Assembly (NCBI GenBank): GCA_963691655.1
Contig: OY829329.1
Span: 7,330,708 to 7,394,707 of the forward strand
Direction of reading: 5' to 3'
Source of the DNA: Toxonevra muliebris
Taxonomy: Eukaryota > Arthropoda > Insecta > Diptera > Pallopteridae
Length of the DNA stretch: 64,000 nucleotides
Of this stretch, positions 12,701-22,161 are shown in pieces (the first letter of the stretch is position 1; every line of letters starts with the position of its first letter). The translations under genes and the position numbers were made by a program. The notes below the pieces were generated by a model. The model was not told where the DNA came from, searched no databases, and saw only the letters and a program-made list of their open reading frames with translations.

Positions 12701-13905
12701 GACATTTGTTGCTGTTGTAGTTTAGGGGAAATTTGTTGCTCACTTGCATTACGTCGCGTTCGTCGTGTGGGCGTATCAGGTACAGCAATATTTGCCTGTT
12801 GAACCTGTTGTTTATTTATATTGGAAGCATGACTTCTAACAAGAACAGAAATTCACATTATTATTATGAACATTTTAAAGTTTGAATTCAAACTTACACT
12901 AAATTGCTTGGTTGCATTGGTTGTTGCTGAGTTGTGCTTGAATTTATCTGTTGGGCAATTTGCTGATGCTGCTGCGGCTGTTGTTGTTGAATATTAACAA
13001 CGACAGGTGTACTAGTGTTGGAAGATATTGTTGTTCCCACATCCGGTACAATTTTAAGTTGCTGTTGTGGTTGCAGTTGTTGTTGTTGCTGTTGTTGCTG
13101 TAACAATAACGAATCAACAGCTAAATGTGACTTTATAACATTAGGACTGCCTAGATTTTGTTGAACATTTTGATGAACGTGTTGATATTGTTGTTGTTGA
13201 GGATATGGATGATGATTTGCTATTGCTGCTGATAATTCAATAGTTTAAGTGTAGAGTACATAATTAACAAATAAAATAACTTACACATTCGCTGTGGTGT
13301 ATTGAAAACAGTAGGTCGAAAATTGTATATACCTTGTAGCAATTCCGGATAGGTGCTGATATTGGTTCCATGTTGTTGAATTGCATATTGTGGTTTTAGT
13401 TCGCTACAAAAGTTTTTATGCAATACAAATTATGAAAGATTGATCGAAATATATAAGGTTGTTCTATGCCAACACTAACATACCACTTGATAAAACTATT
13501 ATAAAAATTAAAATTGATTAAGGCCTTATGTTAGATCGAAGACAATTAACCTAATTGCTTACCGAAATTCTATTCAATATGTCTTCTTAGTTTCAAAGTA
13601 TTACTTACATATTATCTGAATTAGTCTGCTCAATTGCATGAACTAGTTGCTTAACCAAATTATCATCGCGCACCGACAATAGATTGTTAGACTCATTTGC
13701 CACTAAGGTATGAAATAAAAGTGATTTATTTAAAGGAGCACCATTAGATAGAGAGTCCGAAACAGGAAGTTCACTGAGTACTGTAATAATAAAATACAAT
13801 TTAATAAAAATATTAACAAAAAACTTAATGTTGCATACAATCCGATAAACTCGTCAACCCGGCTAAAGTTGTTACCGGAACACTCGGAATATCACGATCA
13901 CTCAT
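703..13905 (-). CDS. Nipped-B: Nipped-B / NIPBL (Scc2) cohesin loader, 3'-incomplete
   Basis: HEAT-repeat subunit of the cohesin-loading complex (with MAU2/Scc4), acting on chromatin. Exons on the minus strand, 5' to 3': 13905-13839, 13780-13609, 13403-13285, 13228-12898, 12835-11472, 11156-10992, 10924-10746, 10674-10234, 9446-8766, 8692-8461, 8390-8066, 7990-7762, 7697-7503, 7435-7343, 7282-6965, 6889-6714, 4842-4694, 4524-4240, 4170-3935, 3862-3702, 1682-1025, 945-703. All junctions are GT-AG and phases agree, giving 2273 codons with no stop. The start MSDRDIPSVPVTTLAGLTSL and the following exon form the conserved MAU2-binding N terminus. Exons 4-5 are a low-complexity Gln-rich region. Exons 8-21 carry NIPBL HEAT-region signatures such as HIQMV-like NIQMVTALVLQLIQ, ARHFYLTQWYRD, VRKRVIKILRDICIDYP and KMIRRVNDEEGIQKLV. 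An acidic stretch (DPDDADSDDE) lies in the last visible exon. Introns are mostly short; 4171-4239 is only 69 bp. The C terminus is missing. Confidence 0.95.
1748..2706 (-). mobile_element. LINE 3' fragment with RNase H remnant, in a Nipped-B intron
   Basis: Minus-strand open segments show an RNase H-like block (2531-2211; IYTDSQAAIKS and FWVPGHIDIS) followed by a Cys/His C-terminal block typical of LINE ORF2 (1972-1748; LTRHCIMGRHAARLGL, CRDCGSEEEKETVLHVMCDC). Frames are interrupted by stops, so it is a dead copy. RNase H downstream of RT is known from I-, LOA- and R1-type LINEs; exact clade not assigned. It lies in the 2-kb intron between Nipped-B exons 3862-3702 and 1682-1025, in the same orientation as the gene. 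Confidence 0.85.
2707..3180 (-). mobile_element. Second LINE 3' fragment with TAGATT-type tail
   Basis: The minus-strand segment 3124-2804 encodes a LINE ORF2 C terminus (TGHCRVNKHLSTLGL, then CRICNEEEETAEHILCHC, ending at a stop at 2804). It ends downstream at 2723-2707 with a short AATCTAATCTAATCT tail, the type of simple repeat that terminates many non-LTR elements. It abuts the other LINE fragment at about 2706, so two elements are stacked in one intron. The block 3124-2804 is open but lacks the rest of the reverse transcriptase. Confidence 0.8.
5315..6220. mobile_element. Long-TIR MITE, interrupted by a second MITE
   Basis: The left end GGCCGACAAAATTTGACG and the right end (reverse complement GGCCGACAAAATTTTTGCC) begin inverted repeats that remain alignable over about 110 bp (shared AAACCAGACTA, AAGGATTTTGA, CTCGTCAGG/CACGTCAGG). 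No coding capacity. The middle (5537-6055) is a separate element flanked by TTAA. Sits in the Nipped-B intron 6713-4843. Confidence 0.85.
5537..6055. mobile_element. piggyBac-type MITE (TTAA target duplication), nested
   Basis: Flanked by TTAA on both sides (5533-5536 and 6056-6059). Ends are CCCTTAAACGCCCA and, inverted, CCCTTAAATACCCA. TTAA duplication with ends beginning CCC is characteristic of the piggyBac superfamily. It contains the near-palindrome GGTCACTACAGTGACC near the right end. At 519 bp it has no transposase. It inserted into the older element 5315-6220. Confidence 0.85.
10024..10257. repeat. Diverged direct duplication overlapping a Nipped-B exon end
   Basis: Two adjacent copies of roughly 115 bp align: 10024-10138 and about 10146-10257 share TACAAATGG(T/C)ATC, TACCCAG(G/A), AAAAGAAT, CTA(C/G)TACTAAATA and a block resembling ACCGTTGTCACCAATTCT. 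The second copy runs into the 3' end and donor site of Nipped-B exon 10674-10234, so the first copy is a decayed duplicate of that exon end inside the intron. Aligned by eye; identity is only moderate. Confidence 0.5.
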
Positions 13906-14089
13906 AGTGGACTCTTTCCCCATAAATGCTTATCCGTTCTCTGTATGGTCTTGTAAGTTAAAATGATATTTTAATCGCTTTTTTTCAGAACAAAAATACA
14001 ATTTGCATCACTGCAATTTGACTTATAAAATGGAAAATATTTATTTATCCAACACATTTGAAGAAAGCCAAATAATCGCAACAATAACC
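13839..14089 (-). other. Nipped-B: First coding exon of Nipped-B with 5' UTR
   Basis: Upstream of the ATG at 13905-13903, the minus strand reads back 184 nt to a pyrimidine-rich acceptor (TTTTTTGTTTTCAG, ending at 14090). The ATG exon is thus likely preceded by at least one non-coding exon farther right. The donor after codon 22 is GGATT|GTATGC at 13839/13838. No in-frame upstream ATG is used in this model. Confidence 0.65.
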
Positions 14090-14199
14090 CTGAAAACAAA
14101 AAATACCATTGATTATGTTTTACTATAAAGTTATCAACATTTTAAAAATTTTGTAGAATTCTTTCGATTGCTTGATTCTTAAAGAAAACTCCGATAACT

Positions 14200-14231
14200 C
14201 TAGACTGGTTTACAAGTAAAAACCAGTCTAG
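14200..14231. repeat. Perfect 12-bp hairpin
   Basis: CTAGACTGGTTT and its exact reverse complement AAACCAGTCTAG are separated by 8 bases. It lies just upstream of the Nipped-B 5' UTR exon. Function unknown; could be an element footprint. Confidence 0.6.
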
Positions 14232-17088
14232 GAAAACAGAGGAAAAAGTCAACTCTTACACTTGATGATTTTTTGTACCTTGCGTACTAGGATAATTTTA
14301 AGATTTAAAAATTATATAGTTTTGCGAAAAGGCACTAAATATTTTTGAAAATGTGTCAGGGTACCAAATACTAATATGAAGAAATTAAAAAAGAAGTAAA
14401 ATCATTCGAATATGCATGTAAACATTTCAAAAGGTAACTAAAATGAGGAATTTTCCATAACAATAACATAAAACACCAAGTGTGATTAAACCACAAAGAA
14501 GATGAAGAACAATTAGGGAAAACATGATCATCAAAACGAACACGATTACCATTACCTGAGCACGATACTACCAAACCCAAATCAGTAACTGGCAATGACG
14601 ATTTTAATAAATTATTTCGTTTATTGGCCATCAACATTCAAACAAACCTGCATTAAAATTTCTAGTTAACACATATTTCGTTAAACTCCAAGAAATCGTT
14701 GAAAAATCAGTATTTTTTCATTTTATTAAGTCTATGGAAGCTAACTACCTTACAGACTATAACAGAACAGTACTTAAACTAGATAAATAAAAATATATGT
14801 ACATCAAGATAAAAAAAATAAATGACTGTGAAAAAAACAGGTTAAAAATAATTTATTAAAGCAGAACTAGAATATTATAGAAATTCATAGCCCATACAAT
14901 TGGTTCATTCATAGCATAAATGCAAAAGTTTCTGAGAGCAAAGAAACTAAGAAAGATATACAACCCTGCTAAATGGTTTGACTAACCAGGTTTATTAAAG
15001 GGGATAAAATGGACAATTTCGTTTTAAGTGTATCCTTAACCTAACGTGACTAACATTCAATTCATGAAGCTACATAAAACTTAAGCTATGTTCAGAGTAT
15101 AAAAAAAAAGATCAAACAAATTTAGTGTAAATTGTTGATCCTTTACATTCATGTATAAATATAGCTCACACAAGATGAATGGATGCGAAAACTTGGTCTA
15201 GGCCCTCCATAGGCTGTTATACCACAAAATAAGAAGAAATCAACACAAACCTGAATAGCATTGGCACATGTTTGCGCCAAATAAAAATATGGAATAAATT
15301 AATATTTTGCCGAATATTTTGGCGCTACTTTCAATAAATTTATAAGTATGTATATGGTTTTGCCAAGAAATTCGATGAATATTCGCCCAACTTTTTTGGG
15401 TACTGAAACTCATCTACAGATAACTCTGGAGTCGATAGAAACTTTTAAGATGAAATTAAATATCGGACCTTGCTCTGCAACCGTGCTTAGCTAGTTCCGA
15501 CAAGCCGTTTGACCTTAACCTATTTATCAGCAGTTCTTTATACGAGCGCTCAGCCTTAAGCCTAAATCACAATAGCGCGTCGTTGCAGTAAAGCAGTGGC
15601 AGTTTGCAGCGCTTCTCCGGTTAGAACCATTTCTGAAGTTATTTGCAGAGAACAGATGATTTTATGTTACTGTCACTGCCTTGGCGTAGCGTTTAAGAGT
15701 TGATTTCGATAGGATTTACAGGCAGAAACCAAACTCAGAAATAGAGAATTGACTACAGACTGCGCGTTTTTGGTAATTTTTGAGTATTATTTATTATAAG
15801 AACCAGAGAATATTTAAAAATAAAAATAACGACATGTAATAAGTAAATAAGAAATTTAGTTTTCTCAGGTTATCCAAGAGTATAATAATGATATGGGCGT
15901 AGCAGTTTTAATGGACGAATCACTTAGCAAGTACCACACACGTCCTAAAACCAACGACCGGTCGAGAACAAAAATTGGAAAAAAATGAGTTGCAAGGTAT
16001 AAACTTAAATGTTGTGCACTAAATGCAAAATTGGTTTGTATCTAGAATATAAATGAAATTCCAATAAAATACAATGAAACCTGTTCTTCCCATTGAAGGG
16101 AAAACACAGGTAGACCCTCTTCATTTAGTAATGATTTATTATTTATATATTTTTAATAAATAAATAAGATTATTCTTCTTTTTCATTTTTTTTTTTTTTG
16201 TTATCCACCAACTACTAATGCACAAAGGCTATAAATTCTTTTTGTGTTCACACCTAGAGAATTTTTATTACATTAACATTCGTGTTCAGCATCTCAAAAT
16301 TACTGTGCGTTAAATTTATTATTGAGAAAGAAAAATTGGGCGGTTTTTACTTTTTATTTTGAGCAGTTAATTAATGTGATGTTGATCTTTTGTTGCCCTT
16401 AACTTATTTTTTAAAATATATATATATTATTTACATTCCAAATACTTTACAAGTAAAAATGTCTTTTTTATTTCATTTTTTTTTTTTTTTTTTTTTTTGT
16501 TATTCACCTTCTGTGTTTTTTCAACTCATTCTTCACCTATATAAAAAACGGAACGCTTTTGAATTTATTATTATTGTTATCATCAAATTACCACAAAATA
16601 GTATAGATTTTGAGTATATTTCGGATTGTTATTTTTTATTTTTATCTGTTTATTTTTTACCTGAGAATAACGTACATCCATGACAGGAACTAAAGTTTAA
16701 TTAACACAAGGAAACGAAGCACGTACGAAGCTAGTAAGAATGGAAAATATTCATTCGTTGCTTCCACCTTCTTTTATTTCTATTGACAAATGATAGACAA
16801 CGATATAACCAATACTTTTTATTAGTTTTTTGTTATGTTATTGTTTGTTATAATAAATTTCAATATTTGTTGCACAAGTTTTTTTAGATTCAAACGATTT
16901 TTCCAATAGTAATCTGTTCATGAATGTTTTCACAATTTTCACTTGTTTCGTGAGAGGGAAAATATTTTTCTTAGCGCGGATCGAGCTAAACACATATATA
17001 ACTCCAATTCTTTTTACGTTCTCTCGTAAATATTTGTTTGTGTACTTTCAATGTTTCATAGATGCCATTTATGCACACTTTTAAGGAA
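14232..17088. other. Intergenic or first-intron DNA of Nipped-B
   Basis: AT-rich DNA with poly-T runs (for example 16188-16199 and 16478-16498). No gene is recognised on either strand. A short block at 15163-15225 recurs at 40190-40245 (see separate entry). If Nipped-B has a distal non-coding first exon, this would be its first intron. Confidence 0.5.
15163..15225. repeat. Dispersed repeat, copy 1 of 2
   Basis: The core GAATGGATGCGAAAACTTGG plus AGGCCCTCCATAGGCTGTTATACCAC matches 40190-40245 (AAATGGATGCGAAAATCTTGG, AGACCCTCAATGGGTAGCTGTAGC). A related phrase (GGCCTTCAATAGGCAGTTGTGCC) occurs at 30661. Likely the conserved 3' tail of a retroelement family. Confidence 0.6.
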
Positions 17089-17199
17089 TTATTGAAATAA
17101 AATATTACTTTTATTTTGGAAAACTCCTGCAAATCGCGTTTTCGCTGATTTTGGCGACGATGCTTTTTCAGATGCTTGACGGTTGTCAGCACTGCTCAT
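17089..17199 (-). CDS. Candidate first exon or 36-aa short ORF
   Basis: The ATG at 17199-17197 opens a 36-codon frame to TAA at 17091-17089. The first 30 residues look coding (Ser/Lys/Ala-rich, starting MSSADNRQASEKASSPKSAK, then TRFAGVFQNK). A good donor AAAA|GTAATA at 17109/17108 would remove the last six codons and extend the protein. No partner exon was found with confidence to the left. Alternatives: the first exon of an unidentified gene, or an upstream ORF in a distal first exon of Nipped-B. A TGGCAGCACTGC motif lies 33 bp upstream. I do not recognise the protein. Confidence 0.4.
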   Translation of the reverse strand: MSSADNRQASEKASSPKSAKTRFAGVFQNKSNILFQ

Positions 17200-17231
17200 G
17201 TTTCATTGTTGGAATTTCTATATGTTGTGGT

Positions 17232-17243
17232 TGGCAGCACTGC
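17232..17243 (-). promoter_or_regulatory. TGGCANCACTG-type motif, 33 bp upstream of the 17199 ATG
   Basis: The plus-strand sequence TGGCAGCACTGC is closely matched at 18927-18938 (TGGCATCACTGG) and in reverse complement at 22150-22161 (TGGCATCACTGC) and 63547-63558 (TGGCAACACTGC). It resembles GGCAAC(G/A)CT core-promoter elements of fly housekeeping genes. Promoter role is inferred from position only. Confidence 0.35.
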
Positions 17244-17328
17244 TTTAAAAATTTTCACAACAGTGTTGTATTAATATAATTATAATTTGCATTATAAAGT
17301 AGTAAACAGCGATTTCAGTTTTAGTTTA

Positions 17329-17458
17329 CTTTTAGGCGAGGTAACTAGTTGCTTGCGACTTTAAAATTGTGTTGGAAGAGGGTGTGAGATGAAAGAGGTA
17401 TTTTCCACTTTTTCTTCACATTTGACAGTCGCAAGCAAATAACTTCTTCGTCTAAAAG
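17329..17458. mobile_element. Inverted-repeat element, 130 bp
   Basis: Left arm 17329-17360 (CTTTTAGGCGAGGTAACTAG then TTGCTTGCGACT) pairs with right arm 17427-17458, whose reverse complement reads CTTTTAGACGAAGAAGTTAT then TTGCTTGCGACT. No coding capacity. Typical of a small MITE. Confidence 0.7.
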
Positions 17459-18053
17459 CGCCTTGATAGTGATTGCTATGCTATCACTCGCTAATGAATT
17501 TTTGTAATAAAATATGTAGATAGCATTTCCAATAAAACATCTTAGCGTAGTGATGGACGACAACCACTATACTAACTGGTATCCACTATCAAAATTAAAG
17601 TACGAAACAGAATATGAAGCTGAAGCGTAAAGTAACTGAGGCACAGTGAACTGTCAAAGTGAAATATGTAAATATGCATTGAGTATCATCGCAATGTCAA
17701 GTTGTCATTATTGTCAAACCACAAAGTGATTGTCAAGAATAAAACTAAGGGTAATGACCGAAATCATAAATTTTAGACTCCATGCTTAAAAAAAAAATTT
17801 GGCTTAAAAAAACGTTATACCTAACATCTAACTAAATATCATATATTTGAAATCATACTAAAAATGGTTTGGTTAGTTTCATATTATTATTTTTTTTTTC
17901 TTTTGTTAATTTTATTAATGTTAAATAAATATTAGCATATAGAAGAATTTAATTTCGAAAATTTAGGAAATTTTTTATATGTAAGCTTGTTAGAATTTAA
18001 TACAGCTGGTTTTAAAGGAACAAATTTTCGCAATGACAAATTAAAAATTTAAT

Positions 18054-21000
18054 TCAAAATTTTCCAAGCACGTCATGATATTCCAATACTTTTGTGAACT
18101 TTTCCATTTTCTGCCGGACTTCGCTATCCAAATCCATAAAACGCTGCAAACGAGTTCCATTGAAAGGTTGTTCACTGCCTGGAGGATACTTTCGCATCTA
18201 TAAGCATGAAAATCAGATTTGTTTGTAAATAATATGAAAATGTTTATAATATGTAAATTTGTAAACAATATATGTATATATGTATGTATGTATGTAAACA
18301 TTGTTGTAACGTAATGTAGATAAAAGTACCTAATAACTCAAATTCAACGATTCGTTGGAACATTTTATGAAAAAGAAATTTAACTTAAAACAAATCTTTT
18401 CCGAAAAAAAATTTGTAACACTTTTCAAAAAATCTCCTAAATCTACATATGTTTACAAACAATTTAGATACATACACATTGCAAGCAGCTTTCATAAAAA
18501 ATTATATTATATAAATGAAAAATTTTAACAACTAATAAATAATAGGTGTTTCAATTGATATCATAAATTATTACTGATTGATTTTTTATTTTGAAAGCAC
18601 ATTTATTCATTTGGGTAAATATATATACTTGAAAGTTCTATTTTTGTATTTTAACACCACTAGCTTTCTCTTCTGAACCTGCGTGGCATTATAAGTCTTT
18701 AAATATTTTTTAGAGCACTTGAAAAATGTGTGTGTAATTTATACTAAGCTCACACTGCAGCATAAATTCTAGTTTTTGGGCCATTTCGGTGTTCACATTA
18801 GACACTACTGTTAAATAGCGAGTTTACCATATAACCATTTCTGTTAAACTTTAACACTATTTTATTTGCTGTTTATGGGCATGCAACTCTGTGTACGCGC
18901 CAAATTCATCGCCAGTGTCCTTATTTTGGCATCACTGGTCGATTTTTTTTAAACCAAAGCAAAAAAAGTAAAAGAAAAGTCAATCTATAAAGTTTTATTA
19001 TAAGTTTTTTCAGCTTCCACGTATTTCCGATCTATAGTAAATATATAATCACAATTAGCAAAACGATTTTTATGTTGGAAGGCATTTTGAAAAGTGTAAA
19101 GAAAAATCATTGGAAAATGTAAGCAAAGGAACGTCATATTGAACTCGGAGTATTTTAAGCGCTCCACTGTGAACGCAAATCATATTTTATAAACACGAAA
19201 CTTTGAAAAAAGTGTTTATTTTTATTATATTATAACGAAATTTATGCATTCATTTTTCGCCCCGAGTTATACTTAAAAAAATGTTTTGTTTTCGGTCCCT
19301 AAAATTAACTGATCTTCAAAGTTGGTATCATATTCCTAATGAAACACCCTTTAATATCTTATATTTAGTTTTCTCTATTTGAAAAAGTCGAAGCATCATC
19401 TGCATTTCTTTTCAAAAAACATTTTTAGAAATTAATGTGAGTAACGACTTTTCCAAATTAAAGCATATTTATTTATGTATATATATAAAAATACCTTTTT
19501 AAACCTGTTTTTTTAAACAATAATTAGATCAGTGTATTACAGTGGGATTATTGATATAGTTCCTAATAAATGCGATTAGAACATATCCGGTGAAAGCAAT
19601 TAAATTCTTTACTTGGGCTGTGCATGGTAGCGTCACTGGATTAGGTTTAAATTTGTAATTATGTATATCAAAGCTTTAATTAATCCAAAGTTGATTGCAT
19701 CGGCATTTTATGTGATGTTATTCCATAAATTTGTTTTAGGTAAGTCCAAAGTCGTTTTGTCGGTTAAATGAAATTGCATATCTTGCAGTGAACAATTTTA
19801 ATAAAAAAGAGTATGCGAATTTGTGAGAGATTGAAAAAATAGAAGACGAAATCGAGTTACAGATCAAGTAAAGTAAAAGAGAAGATAGAGGAAATAAAGG
19901 GAAATAACAAACGAAAAAAGTTTGGAGCATTCGTTAAATTTCCATAGATGTATAGAGAGGAAAGGACGGTAATTGCATTTAAAGATAGATATTTTTGTTA
20001 TTATTAGTATACTGAGGAAAAACATATGTATAATAGATTCAAATATTTTTAAACTATTTTTAAGTTCAAAACGGATTATATTTATTAATTGAAAATTACA
20101 AATTAACTAATTTATTTTATCTGCATAAAAACACTATAACATTAAATTTAATACTTTCATATTCCATCTGAATATTTTCGTAATAAATTCCTTTCCATAA
20201 CTCACATAGTTGATTTTAATATTTTCTTAGTTAAAATGGATTTATAAATTTCATATTCAATTTGAAAATTTTTATTTACAAATCAAACTGAAATACGAAC
20301 TTATTTGATTCAAATATTATTTTATATATTTTCCTCCCAGTTAGAAAAGCTATGGTTAATTGCATTAGTGTTAAGATATAATTGTATTAATACTAATAAG
20401 TTTTGACGAGATTGCTGTTTTAATTTCATTTTATTTTAGGTTAGTCGCGTAATACCAAGTGTTGATTGATTTGTTTTTATTTGTTTTTCGGTAAATTGTC
20501 AAAATTGTATTAAATATTATTATTTCTTTGATGTGTTGAATTCGTCTTTGGCGAATCGTTTCTGTAATTAGAAAAATTAAAGTAAATCCGATATACCAAT
20601 TAAATTATTAATTTTGATATATTTTAATTCAATTTTATTTACAAAAAATTAGAACTAAATTTTTGTTATTAAAAGATATTTGGTAGATACATTTAATTTT
20701 TTTTTATGGTACAAATTGTATTAGCACTTTCAGTGCAAAGGATACGATTCAGCACCATTTTCTACATAAAACTCACCATTATTCTATATTTTTCCTTGCA
20801 AGCATAATCAGATTCATCCAAATCTTGGTAACAATCAGATTTGTACTCAGGCGGCAAAGGGCGTCCTTCATATTCACATAATTTATGCAAGGGACGTGAC
20901 CTATAAATATTATTTCATTTATATTTAAACGAGATAACTATAATTAATATTTGTTTCTTAAGGATGAACGCTTGCACAGCCAACAAATTTAGTTGCTGTA

Positions 21001-21627
21001 CGATAATGCAATCATTGGTAAAAAAGTTATCTATGAAAAAACCAAAATCAAATTGGATAAAACGACATCTTACAATTGCGAATTCAATTTGATTTGAATT
21101 GCCCTAGATGGGCAAAATACGAAGTGAGAAAATATTATAACAAGTGAAAATGAAAACGGTAAGACTAAAAAATCTTCCGCAAAATCGAGGAAGAAACTTG
21201 GTTGTAGGGAATAAGGGCATACCCAGGATAGTCAGCATTTACACGATGAAACTAGTCTACAAACTTTTTGACATTCCCTTTTGAGGTTTACTGAATTGAT
21301 GCCCGCGATATTTTCCATCCCTCTGTCGTTTCTCTCCTCTTCCCTTCACTTTTGATAGTTTCATGAGACTAGTCTCATCGTGTAAATATTGACATATCAA
21401 TATACTTTAAAATTATTCAAATGTACTTACCTCACAATCAATTTATTCATCGACGATGGTTTTTGCATTGGACAATAAAATACATCAGGTGTTTTCTTAT
21501 CAAAGACAACCGATTTGCGCATCATATCTTTTTCCTTGACTGTTATTTTATCGCCGAATTTCGCTGATACGTTTAATATGCAAATAAGCAATATAAGCGC
21601 AGTAGATAAAGCAATCCGGTTAATCAT
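18054..21627 (-). CDS. Secreted four-cysteine protein, 154 aa
   Basis: Three exons on the minus strand: 21627-21431, 20900-20777, 18197-18054 (stop TGA 18056-18054). Junctions are GT-AG with matching phases, giving 154 residues. Residues 1-22 (MINRIALSTALILLICILNV then SA) form a classic signal peptide. The mature chain is Lys/Asp/Glu-rich with four cysteines (C52, C74, C89, C100), enough for two disulfides, then a cysteine-free helical-looking C terminus (about residues 122-154). No transmembrane segment follows, so an extracellular or ER-lumen protein is inferred. Intron 2 is 2.6 kb; intron 1 carries a MITE. I do not recognise the family. A TTTATT (AATAAA on the minus strand) at about 17910 could serve as poly(A) signal. 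Confidence 0.8.
20967..20998. repeat. Dispersed 32-bp repeat, copy 1 of 2
   Basis: AACGCTTGCACAGC followed by a diverged continuation (AAATTTAGTTGCTG) matches 39907-39938 (AACGCTTGCACAGC, AAATTTAATTGCTG). Probably a fragment of an uncharacterised mobile element in intron 1 of the secreted-protein gene. Confidence 0.5.
21231..21393. mobile_element. MITE, 163 bp, with 28-30-bp inverted ends
   Basis: Left end GTCAGCATTTACACGATGAA then ACTAGTCT; right end in reverse complement GTCAATATTTACACGATGAG then ACTAGTCT. Non-coding interior. Inserted in intron 1 of the secreted-protein gene, about 40 bp from the donor of exon 1. Confidence 0.8.
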
Positions 21628-22149
21628 TATGACTTAAGGTGCTTAAAAAAATTAAAAAATTAATAAATGTATTTTCAAATAAAGAAAATATATACATATA
21701 CGTAGATAATATATATGTAATTGAGAATTATGTTGCTAGTATAAAATTTCTAGATCTTAAAACAACGTAATTAAAATATTTCTGAAGAGATAACAATTTT
21801 TTAGGTCTGACTCCGGAAGTCCTGCGTATGTATACTTTGTGTGTTAATTGCAAAAAAACAAAAAAACAAATAAAGTTGTGCTGGCATTCGCCCAATAGTG
21901 TAGCATTAACTTAAAACAACAAAAATACAAGTGTGAAGTTATTTTTTGATTTTGTTTTAAAAATTAAATGCATGAGCTTGTCAATATCTAAAAAACTGTG
22001 TCCAATCTAACAAAACAATGGGTAGGAATATATTTACATACATGGTTCAAACAACTTAATATACATTACTGCAAGAAACAAAACCGGTTCTGAAATGCTC
22101 GCCAATGTCATTTCACATTTATACTTAGTGGGTTGGTTGAAATTCTAAA

Positions 22150-22161
22150 GCAGTGATGCCA
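22150..22161 (-). promoter_or_regulatory. TGGCATCACTGC motif 0.5 kb upstream of the secreted gene
   Basis: On the minus strand this reads TGGCATCACTGC, 523 bp upstream of the ATG at 21627 and in the same orientation as that gene. Same motif as at 17232, 18927 and 63547. A core-promoter role is inferred, not shown. Confidence 0.3.

Noticed and set aside
14371..14637. 88-codon minus-strand open frame (MLMANKRNNLLKSS...) between Nipped-B and the 17199 exon
   Set aside because: A stop lies directly upstream of the Met, no convincing acceptor joins it in frame to 17109, and the second half looks like chance hydrophobic sequence.
17573..17632. Short plus-strand ORF starting MDDNHYTNWYPL
   Set aside because: Too short, and no upstream promoter or splice evidence.
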